From Amblyornis subalaris (Eukaryota > Chordata > Aves > Passeriformes > Ptilonorhynchidae): a stretch of DNA of 64,000 nt. Of this stretch, positions 12,601 to 24,600 are shown piece by piece. Position 1 is the stretch's first letter, and the number at the start of each line of letters is the position of its first letter. Position numbers and translations under genes: made by a program. The notes under the pieces are model-generated. The model was given only the letters and a program-made list of their open reading frames with translations, did not search any database and was not told the DNA's origin. The DNA lies in contig JACAXG010000167.1 of NCBI GenBank assembly GCA_018881555.1, positions 1,333,920 through 1,397,919 on the forward strand, in the 5' to 3' direction.

Positions 12601-15600
12601 GAATTTTCTTTCTTTTTTTTATCTTCAGTCCCCTTTTTTAATGGCACAGCACTCCAAGGGAACTCAAATCCTCCCTGAGTTGTTTTGTTTTTGTTTTGCT
12701 TTCACAAAGCCTTTTTTATGTTAACAACCCCTGTTAAATAAGCCCTTAGTTGATTTCTTGTTGTGACAGCTGTGGCTGAGAGCTCTGCTGCTGTTAATCC
12801 CAGGCTGGAAGCTGTGGAGCCTGTTCATGGATGGTGAAATCCAACCAGCAGAGAATGGAGATGTGCCATCCTCAAGTCTCCTTGCAGAACTGTCCCTATC
12901 ATGCACAAATGGAGCAGTGATACCTGAAGAGACAACTTAAAAGATTCGACTTTATCCTGTAGCTAGAACAATAAAGTAGTGTATTTTAAATGTCTATCTT
13001 TACAGAATCAAGTGAGACTTAATAAATTAGAATAGTTGAAGTCTTGGCTTAAAACCTATATGAGAAGTTCACATGCTCTGTATAGGGAGCAGGATGTACC
13101 TGCAGACTTGGGAGAGCTGCTGTTGCATAAGACATTTGCATTTGCAGTTCTGATGAGACTGACACTAAAATGGAAGGTTTTATGTCCCCCTCTTTTTTTT
13201 AAAAAATACATTTGAGCCTGCAGAGAGCTTTGTCTTTTAGAGTATATTGGTTTTATTCATTTTACTCACGAAGTCACCATTTCAATCCTGTATGTCAAAC
13301 ACTGTAAGTGTTCACCCTGCAGTAGCCTTGGTGTGGAGGTAGATTACAGGTGTAACTACTGCCCTTTTCCCATTTTATTCTTTCTTTTCCCTTGACAGCA
13401 GTTACCTGAGTGATATTTCCATAGCAGCATAGAGTACAGCGAATGTTGATGAATTTGAATTTGAAATAACCAGAGCTAAGGGTAAATCATGAAGTGCTTG
13501 TAGAATCAGAATATTTCCCCCTTCCTTTTTTTTTNNGGGGGGGGGGGTGTNGGTGTTAAAATTAATGGGGAAATCAAGCTGCCTTTGTAAAAGAGGGTCT
13601 GTATCCCTTCTAATGAGGTGTGTTCTAGACCACAGAATCATAAGAGAATAGTTCAAAAGCTGTTCAATATTGCCAGTTCTTATGACAGGTTTAGAAACTG
13701 AGCATTATAGCAAAGTGTTCTGGAGCTCACCCGATACAGTTTTGAGGCCTCCTGTGTATATAACCAGTGTTTCTGGAGAATAACCTGCCTTAGGGGAATA
13801 AAAGGCTAAGTTGAGGGGAAAAAAAAATCACTGCTGCTGGGCTAATCCACAGTTTTTCTTTCACGTAGCCCGATTCATGTAGCCTTTTCTATTTTCTTCC
13901 TTTCTCGTTCTCTTCCTTAAACACTCATAGACTACAGAACAAGTAGGGATGTCAGGATCTTGTGAAGGCAAAAGGAGAAAGCATTTGTGTGCTGGATTTG
14001 AAGACTCAGATCCAAGAAATATTNTTTAAGCCAGTATGTGGATTGAGCAATGTGCAGGACATTTTCAGGACTGGGAATTTCCCCCTGCCCGTTTGCTTTT
14101 TATTTTCCTTCTCTGTCCTTACAGCAAGATTTCTGTTCCCACCAGATTTGTTCTACATTCTGTTCTCTCAGTATAAATGTTTTGATTCATGTAATCCTGA
14201 AAGTATTCCCAAAGTCCTATAAAATTATTTTAATGATTCCAAATATAATTGCATGAAGATGAAGGAAGATAGGAAGCAGCAGGGAAGAGGTTTGATATTC
14301 TTCCTTGCTGGGAGGATTATTGTCTACATATGCAGCCACTTGCCATAAGTCACTTTCGGTTTCTCCTTTTGCAGATAATTACTGTTCTTTATGTCATTGC
14401 CACTCAGCTGATTTGAGTTCTTTCTTTTCCCTGGAACTGTCCCAAGTATTCATGTCTGGTCAGGGTCTTGTGCTTTTCCACATTCTGACAATTTGCCTGT
14501 GTGTCTCTTCCTGATCCAACATTTCTGCTTCTTCCTTGTTCGTGTCAGCCCACAGTGTTTTGAGTTCATGTCTTCACACATTGCTGTATTCCAGCATTCC
14601 TCAGGTGTTCTGTGGAGCTTCCTACAATTCTGGCTGTGTTCCCTGCTCACGAGAGGAGCAGTGGGATGCAGCCAGTTGGATGGGGGTTGTTAATAAACCT
14701 GGGTGCCTGATAAACCATGCAGAGNTAAGTGATGCATTCAGAAGAGAGTGAAGCCTTAACCAGTGATTGGAAACTACTGACTTGAGACATACCTTAAACC
14801 ATTAAATACAGATTTTAAAATGCAGAANGATACTTGTAATCAAATGTGTGCTAAAGGAATGGAGGAGGCAGCTTGCTGTTCTTTGGGATAACTTGTTTCT
14901 GTTTTGTTTTATTCAGGTACTCCTATCAATAAACCACCTGTTCTGGGCTACAAGGACCTTAATCTCTTCAAACTTTTTAGACTGGTTTATCAGCAGGGTG
15001 GGTGTGACAATGTAAGTGTTGGATGTTCCTGAACTAAATATGTCTATTCGTTCATGTCTATAAATGGTTGTCCAGGGAAGCTGTGAATGTTGTATTCCTT
15101 GGAGTGTTCCAGGCCAGGCTGGATGGGGCTTGGAGCAACCTGGTCTAGTGGAAGGTGTCCCTGCTGCTGGCAGAGGGTTGGAACTGGATGTTCTTTAAGG
15201 TCCCTTCCAGTCCAAGCTGTTCTAAAAGGCTTTGGCTCGTGGCTNTGTTAGATACTATTCCTTAGTGTTCTTGCTTAACAAAACCTGTAAATTTGCTTTT
15301 TTCTTTTATTTTTTTTTTCCCAAAGATTGAGAGTGGTGCTGTATGGAAGCAAATTTATATGGACCTTGGCATTCCTATTTTGAACTCAGCTGCTTCCTAC
15401 AATGTAAAAACTGCTTATAGAAAGTAAGTTCTCATATCATACAATGGTGAAAAGTTTTCCTTTCCTTTTTTTCCTAGCAGTAGTATGTGCAATATTCAAG
15501 AGATTTCTTGATAGCTTAGTGAAACNGCAGTTGCCATTCTGCAGTTAATGAACAGTTCTAGGCATTTATTCTCAAAGTTAATGAATAAACTTTTCCGGTG

Positions 15601-18600
15601 CTGAGGATTGATGTGGTGGAGGAAAAGAGGGAGCACTCAGGGCTCAGGGCTGNGTAAGTTCCTGTTGCTCCAATATGTGAGAATTCTGCTCATTTTCTTA
15701 TCAAGAAACTTTCACTTTCCTCCTGTTCTGATGCCATTTCAGAGTACAACAATGAAATTGATAAAATAAGCTTTGGCAGATTCAGTTTTACAAGTTAAGG
15801 CAATTGACAAGAACAGACTCCTCAATCTCCTGATCTCATATGCATTGATAATTTTATACCAGTTGCTTCCTCCAAAGTGTTGAATGAAAAAAGACATGTT
15901 NCAGATTGTACATTTACATATAATCTTTGCGGAATTTGTAGAATAATGACTTTAGGGCTTAACTGTGTGCATTGCTATGGTGGATGTGACAGTATTAAGT
16001 AGTAAAATCATTACTTGTAATGAACAAATGCATAAATCTTTTTCTTTTGACCCCTGCTTTTCAGCTGTGTTGTAACTTTTGAAATGGAAACCTGTTAGGA
16101 ATGACATTTTTCAAGCTCGTTTTCTAAATAAAAATTATTTTTATCATTTATCGTNCTGGAAGTTTGACAAGAAACAATTGGGCTTTTTGAGTAAAAGGGA
16201 AGAATGAGGTTCTCTTGACTCGAACGTAAGGAAATTTGGAAATAGGGATGACTAATGACTCAACTCATGTTAATGTTGATGAAGATGAAAATATTCAGAC
16301 TATCTTCAGTGGGATTTGAACTGGGCACGTGTTTAAGGTCTGTATTTTACAGAGAAGAGTATTTATCATGGAGTGATTGGTAAATGTATATTAGGTTGCT
16401 GGTACAGTGGAAATAAGAATGAAGTTGTTTGGACATCTGAAAATGTGTTGTGACAGTGATAGTGTGTTGTAACTTGCATATTAATTTTTAAGGAATAAGC
16501 TAATTCGTATCTCTCACCTATAACTAGATTAGAGTGTGTCCAGGCAGTTACCAGAGAACAAGCTCATGCATGGCTTTACTGTCATGAATTTTTAACTGGA
16601 TGGGAATGAACTTAAGTATGTGGGAAGCACCTGTGTGTATTCTTTTTCACCATTTGACTTGTGTGCAAAATTGTTTAATTTCAAAATTTCTGGCTTTTTA
16701 TCTTTTGTTTATTTGGGTTTGTTTGGTTGGGGTTTTTTGGTCTGTTTTTTTTTTTTTTCTTGTTTTTTAGTTTTTTTGCTTTCCTGAAGTTGCTGAGTAG
16801 GAAAATTAGGTTTTATGCACTTCAATAAATAGAAAATAAATCATGAAATATAAATGGAACCTTATTTGTGTCTGTAGGTATCTTTATGGTTTTGAAGAGT
16901 ANTGCCGTTCTGCAAACATTCAGTTTAGGACCATCCATCACAATGAACCAAAAGTGGTAGAAGACACACAGAAACACGTGGAACCAATGGAGGAAAGTGT
17001 AAAAGAGGAACAAAAAATGCCCCCAACAGAAGTTAAAAAAGAACCAGAAGAAAATTATTCCAGCAGTGAAAGTGAGAAAGAAGAAATTGAACTGAGATCC
17101 CCAAGGGTGAGTGGTTTGAACTGATTTCTCTTTAGTCCTTAACAAAGCCCCTTTGTATAGTGAACAGTGTCNATAATGAGTTTTCCCTGTGGAGCAATTG
17201 CATGTTGGAATTGGTGCCCTTGTACGAGTACGGAGTTGNGTAAGCGTTGACTGTTAATTATTGTTAACTATTCTACCTGGAAATAGAATGTGGTTTGATT
17301 ATTTCCTCATATTCTACACCATCCATGGGATTTGCTCAGGCTGTGTTGGATGTGTTTTGGTTCAGGGGTGGCTTGGGAGCTGCTGAGAGCTGTGTCTCCT
17401 TATAACAGTGAAACACAGGACAGTCTTAGTTGTGGGTGAGGATTTCTACAGGCACATGGAACCTGGAGCTTTCTGGGAAGAAGCAGGAATATCAAAAGCC
17501 TGCTACAGCTTTAGCAATCAAAGGAAGACCATTTCTCTGAGTTGATTTTTCACAGTCTCACTTCCAGTAAAAGAAACACTCAAATTTTACAGAATATCGA
17601 CCAAAGTAGAGGGAGGAATGCTTAAGTTTGGTGTTCATTTGTCTTTGAAGGCTGTAGAGGTGAGGATTGTATTGGCAGCTACATAGATCAGACCAGTGAC
17701 CCATCACCTGGTGGATACTGAACACCATGGGGAATACAAACAGTACTTTGGAGCTATTGGGATATGACTCTGTAGCACTCATTTAATGGTGTTAAAAGAA
17801 CATTTTGTGTACCTTAATTGAACATGACTACAGAAGGAAAAGGAATTGCTGCTTTTAAATTGTTCAAATTCTAAGGATGCTGTTCAACTAAAATGTCATT
17901 CTGTTAAAGTACTTCTTGCAAAGCAGCTTTTACAGCAAATATATGGCTTTATTAAATTAGTAGATGAAAGAACATGGTGTAAAGACAAGTCGAGACTTCT
18001 ATTATGTATTATATTTCTGTCTAAATGAAACTGGTTGTTCCAAGCTGCATCAGCCTCAGTGAACTTCCTGAGATGACATTAGCTTTGTTCTTAGGTTGTT
18101 TGTTTATTTTCAAGTTGGTTTTTTGTTTTGGNTTTTTTTTTTTCTGAGAAAAGTGGTAAGAGGATAAAGAAGTGTAAGAAGTTTTTGACTTTTTTAATAA
18201 TTGGCTCTTTGTTCTGATTAAAAAGCAGTGATCTTATCAAGAGACTTTTAATAAATCAAATGATAATCCTGTGCTAGATCCCCAAGAATCAGTTGCAGAT
18301 AGTCCCAGGCAGCAACTGCCCAAGTACTCAAAGTACCTTTTAAAAATGTGGTACTTGGAGTTTTTTGAAAGCTGACAAATTTGTGCCTGTGATCTCCACA
18401 GGGGGCTGTCAGGATTGAAGATGCTGAGGGGAAGATGCCTCCTTGTACTAGGCCTGTACAAGCACTTTAGTAGTGTTATTACTGTAGGTGAACAAGACAC
18501 TTTGGCCCTTACTATCAGAGCAACAAACATTACANGTCCAAGCAAACGTCCTGAAATCCTTCAGCAGTTAATCAGGAACTCATCCTCTATTCCAAATGAA

Positions 18601-21600
18601 GCAGATNTAAAAACTTCAGGATTTAATCTTAATATTTTAGAATATTTTCCTTTTTTGTTATCTCCAACCTTTCTTCTTTACAGGAGTTGCATGTCTCACT
18701 TTTTTTGCTGAGATTTGGAGAGGTTATGGAGAAAGCAATTAACAGGAGTCATTGAATTGATATTATTTCTGTTCCAGGGACGAAGAAGACTTGCCCGTGA
18801 TGCAACCCCTGCTAAAAAAGATGGTGAAGAAGATAAAACACAAGACAAATTAAAAGAAAGTAACAAGGAAAACAAAGATGTAGAGGAAACACCTGAGAAT
18901 GCAGAAAAGAAAGAGAATGAAACTCCACTAGGGAAGAAAAGTACACCAAAGCAAAAAGACAAGAAAATTAAAAAGCAGGAGGATTCTGATAAAGAGTCAG
19001 ATGAAGAGGAAGAGAGGCAGAGGGAGAGGTAAACAAAAACTTGTATCACCTTCCTTTGAGTTTGTCTGTGCCATGATTGAGCTGTACTCCAGGCAGGAAG
19101 ACACAGACCTGGAGATCTTACTGAAGTGTGAAAATCAGAAACCTATTTCACTCAGACAGGCAGGGAAGGGAAAATTTTACTTCAAGCTTGTAGAACCTGC
19201 TGTACTTTATGGAAGCATCTTTTTGTAGTAGATGCCAGGCAATATTTTTCACTGTCACTTTATTTGCTGAGGCTGAATTAGTGTTTTATGACACTAATAC
19301 CTCCAGACACCAAGTAGACCAGGCTATAAGTCTGCCAGGTGCTGTGTGGATGGGAACAGCTTGGAGACACTTCTCTGGGCAGTTGAAATATAAATGGCAA
19401 ATCCTCTTCTCCTGTGCTTTTAAGTGTTTCCTTATGGCTGGTGAAGCTACAGGCTCCTTGTTTTTATTGGATGTCAGTTGACCAAGGCATCAAGGAGTTT
19501 TCTTTAAGATGTGTGGATGTTACTTGTCCTCTGAATTGTTTGCCACAAGGTAGTTATCTTTTACTTAAGGCCAGCAAATATAATTCATTGAAAGCAAACC
19601 CATAGGCTTTTTTGGTATTTTCTTTCTGGTAGTTCAACTTTTACCTTATGCTACGTTCACCCTTAAATAGGGAGGGAATTTTAGCTAAAAATAGGTTAGA
19701 TTGTAATTCTTGAAAAACATGTTTGACTATAGTATTTAAACACTAGCTATAGGTGTGATAGGAGGTGGATGTAGCTAATAAGAGCTGTGTAGGCACTTTT
19801 AATCTTGGCTAAACACTCTTGTGATCAAGTTTTTTTTCCCATGGAATGCTGTTTGTATCCATGAGAGGATCATTGTGATGGCAGTTCAAACTTAACGTGA
19901 AGTTCATAAACTGTAGCCTGTAAAGCAAACTGTAAAAGAATCTTTTTTTATAAATAGTGTGTCAAAATCAAGTATTTTAAAAAACTAAAGTTAGTTCTTC
20001 CTATCTTATTTGGGAGACAAATACTGAGTTAACTTTTATTCCTCTTTGTATTAATAAAATACAAATTTAAGCTTTGAGGTAGTTGTTCCCTTAATAAATT
20101 GCATTTCAATTACAATTTTCTGGATATTTTTGGCACTTACCTCTCTTCTCCCTAAGTCCTGTTGTTGATTTAAAAAGCTGTCTTTGAGCAAGCTTCAGAG
20201 GCAGTGCAGGGTACAGAAAATGATTTTTTTTTTTTTTTCTTGTGGCCTTTTTCTACCTTGGCTATTCTCTTTAAATGTTAAAACACGACTGTCACTAATC
20301 CGTGGGCATTTTAAATACATTTTACTGCAGGGAAGAAATTGAGAACAAAGGAGAATCAGAAGGTGAAGAGGATGAGGAGGACGCAGAACCCTGCCTGACT
20401 GGAACCAAAGTGAAAGTAAAATATGGACGTGGAAAGACTCAAAAAATTTATGAAGCCAGTATTAAAAGCACAGAAATTGATGATGGAGAAGTTTTATATT
20501 TAGTTCATTACTACGGTTGGAATGTAAGGTGAGGGTAACAAATTGCCTTTTATTTCTTTGTTCAAAGGCTTATTTGCAAAAAGAAAATTTTGTTTTTAAG
20601 AAAATAAAGTGAGAGATGGACAGTGACTTGGCTCCAAATTGAATTATCAGCATAATGGGCTGTGACTCTTGCACTTTTCAGTGTTAGTGATTTTGTGCAT
20701 GGTATTGCATTGAAATGTCGGAATATAATTACATGTTTTCAAGTTTCCATCTACATTAGTAATTCTCACTCCTTGCAGGAGTATCCCTGATATTTATTGT
20801 GTCAGCCAGTGTTAACACTAACAAACTTTCTTTTAAGGGAGTCATTGATAGTGGTGAAGATATCTATAATTAAGTGTATGAAGCACTGGAATTTTGGCAG
20901 CACAATATATTCTTGTATTGAGTGTTAACTGTGATTGTAAAAATGCTTCTCCTGGAAACCAATCTTTATACTACTTCATATACTTCTGGTCTATAACCTG
21001 AGGTGTTCCAAATCTATGTATTTCTAAGTAAGCTAAGGCAATATCTTTCTATGGCAACATAAAGTTTGTGTGTGGGGATATTCCTCAAATACTTACAGGT
21101 GTCCCTTTACCTTATTAATACCTTGGGAGATTTTGAGGAACATTAGTGTATTTGTGCTTTTCAGAATCTCGTCTAGTTTGTTGCCATATTTTAAAAACTT
21201 TACCTTCTAAAGAAAAGAAACATTTTCCTGCTGAGACACAGTGTGGTGAAAACTGGCTTGTGTGTGTGATCTGAAATAACTGACACACTTTAGAGCNAAT
21301 TCAGTCCCCCGAGTTCCAGTCTTTTGCTGGCAAGAGACAGGAAAGTTTGTACCTTCATTCCCTCATCCCATAATTTTTTTTTTAATGGGCTAGAAATGTC
21401 ATTGATCTTTAAGGCCAGATACTGCCTGTGTTTATAAGTACATGCTCTGCTATCATGGAATGGTTTGGCTTGGAAGGGACCTTAGAGCCCATCCCATTCC
21501 ACCTCTAGTGGACACGTTCCACTAGACCAGGTTGCTCCGAGCCCTGTCCAGCCTGGGGTTGGACTTTCCCTACCTCTCACGAATAAATATTTTCTGTAAC

Positions 21601-24600
21601 TCAAGTCGTTTAATCCTTGTATTCAAACAACATTTTTATGAGCAGTGATAACAGCATGTTGTTATTCCCTTTCAGATACGATGAATGGGTGAAAGCTGAT
21701 CGGATTATCTGGCCTGTGGACAAAGGAGGACCAAAGAGAAAACAAAAGAAAAAAGCAAAAGTAATGATTTCAATAAGTTTCTTGTAGTACAATATTTAAT
21801 GACTAGCTGTTTAAAAAAAAAAAAGTTATTCAGTCCACGGTCTAGTTTTTTAATAGAGTAGAAGGAGAAAAGGTTTGATAATAGCAATGCAACACTAATA
21901 AAAATTCATTGTTTCCCCCCCAGAATAAAGAAGACGGTGAAAAGGATGAGAAGAAGGACGAGGAGAAACAAAAATCCAAGCGTGGGCGGCCCCCGCTGAA
22001 ATCTACTCTTCCATCCAACACGTCCTGCAGCCTACCCAAAACACCCAACAGCGAAGGTAAATCAGGAGCCAGAGGCGCACGGAACGTGTCCTCTCCCCCA
22101 CCATTCCCAGATGGAGCAGCAGGTACTCCTGGCGCGCTGGCCTGGAGGTGCCTGTGAGCGCCGCGGCGCCGCCCTGCCCGGCCCCTCGGGGCACCGCGCC
22201 GCAAGCTCTCGCCGCGCTTTCCGCTCGATAAAAATTAATTCTTTCGATTTTAATTTTAGCAACTCCTCGCAGGCAGACGAGACGTAGCTCAGGAATGTTT
22301 GATTCTGATAGAGGATCAAACGGTGAGTGATCTCAGTCCTGTGTATGCTTTGGAGGTTTTTTCAGTACCTTTTTGAAAAGAAGTTTGGTTTTTATTTTTA
22401 TTTTTTTTACCTTCTTTTTTGTTGATTTTTTTTTTTCTTTCTCCTTGTAAATTTTATTGAGGAAGTAGTTGAGCTGACACTGCTGAGGAGCACGGTTTGC
22501 TCACAGAAGAGCAGTGACTGTGCAAGTCATTCCATGTTCTTTAGCCAGAGCCTTTCAGTCCTGAGCAGACCGAATCTAGTGCTATAATGATAGTCTTTAT
22601 TGTGCTAATTAAGTCCTCAACCTCAATACTACATCATCCAGCAGAGTTGTTAATTACACACAAATGGCAGCAACATTTTGGTATTTCTAAGCCTCTCTGA
22701 ACAAGAACTGAAGTGAAATCATTGTCTCCTTTTAGTACAGGTCCCTGAATAATCTGGTAATGTACTAATGCTTGCTCACTGTGTGGTGCATCATTTGTAC
22801 AATAGTTTAGCAACGAAATGTCCATACTGGGGCGTAGAAGGGTTTTATTTTTGGGTTTGGGTTGGGTTTTTTTTCTGTGCATGGAGGGGAGGAGTGTTGT
22901 TTTTTGGTTCTGTAGTGTCACGGGGGGAGGCAATATCCGTGGGATCAAGGGAATCTATAAAACTACTTTTGCTGCTACAAAGTGTAATTCATTTGTATTG
23001 GCTTATTTGGGAAATAGTAGTAGGAGANTCATAGACATCAACTAAATCATCCAAGTAAGAGCACCATCCAGATGCTCCCTGAACTCTGACAGTACCACTA
23101 CTACTGCAGTTTCATAGAAATTTTAGGTAAAAGTAAGAACTAGCAAGTGTGTTGAATAATGCAGGACTTTTTTCGTCTAGAATTATTATTGTAAACTGGT
23201 GTTAACACCACCGGTTACCGAGAAGATGTTTCTTGTGAGGTTCAAGTAGGAAGTTGTGTCGTAATTAATTATTTAGGCTGCCATTTGCTTCTTTTTAAAA
23301 TTTTTTTTAGACTCTGGCACATCTGACAGTGAAGCAGATGAGTCATCTGAAAAGAATTTGAATGAAGAATTTTCTCCAGAAACTTCAGAACTGGAAAAAA
23401 GTGAAAAACTCCGTGATGAGAAGCTGGATGAGGAAAACCCAAAGATTTCTCACACGTTGAAAGAAAACGACAGGACTCAAGGACAGCCCCTGGAAACACT
23501 GAAACTGGAAGTTGAGGAAAGTGAACAAATTGTTCAAATTTTTGGGAATAAAACGGATCAAATTGAAGAAATCAAAAGAGAGACTGAAAAATCACCTAAG
23601 GGAAAAGGGAGAAGGAGCAAGACAAAAGATCCCTCATTGGAGAATGCAAAGATTGCACCAGGAAGCCAGGAGGAGGTGGCAAATGAATCTCTTACAGAAT
23701 CTGAAAGGTTAGATGTGTCTTCCTTGGACTGTAAAGACATTTCCAGCACTACTGAAAGTGAATCAGAACCCTCCACAAAAGATAAGAAGGTTTTGAAAAG
23801 GAAAACTTTGGAGCAGGCATCACCTGAGAAGAGAAATCGGCGAGAGAGCGAGATGGAAGTGCCAAATATTGTTTCTGAAGAGAGGACCAATGAATGTACT
23901 GGAGCAGAGGAATGTAGGGGGCTGAATGCTGAGGAGTCCCTCAGAACTGAAAATGAGGAGATGCCATCCCTGGTGGCGGAATCGGTGCCGCACGGTCCCG
24001 AGCTGAGGAATGACAACTTCCAGCGCCCAGCCGAAGCGAATGAGAGCGTTCCCTTAAAAGATGAGGATGACTCAATGCCTCAGATTGGTCCTGAAACTTT
24101 GCTGTGCCATGAAGTAGACCTGGATGACTTGGATGAGAAGGAGAAGAGCAGCAGTGAAGACACAGTAGCAGAAAAGCCAGACCCCAATGCTTCCAACTCA
24201 ACCCCCTCTGCCCTACCCCCCGCCGTCCCCTCGAGCTTCCCGGTGGCCTCTCCTCTGGCCCTCAGCCAGGACGAGTCACGCAGCATCAAGAGTGAGAGTG
24301 ACATGACCATTGAGGTGGACAGTGTGGCAGAAGAGTCTCAAGAAGGTCTCTGTGAAAGTGAATCTGCCAACGGATTCGAAGCCAGTACCACGTCAAGCAA
24401 TTGCAGTATTGCTGTGCAGGAGAGGGAGATGGGAGAGAAAGGTGAGCATCTCCTGGGAGAAGTCATTCCCTGCTGAAATCATTNCTGAAGGTGTCTTGAG
24501 TCTGGTGTCACTTGGCTAAAAGATGCTGGTTTGTTTTATCTTCTGGTTATAGAATCACAGAATGGTTTGGGTTGGAAGGAACCTCAAAGCCCATCTCGTT

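Noticed and set aside
18715..18777. Upstream Met in frame with an ARID4A exon
   Set aside because: It is intron read-through; the acceptor at 18776-18777 and phase with the previous exon define the true border.
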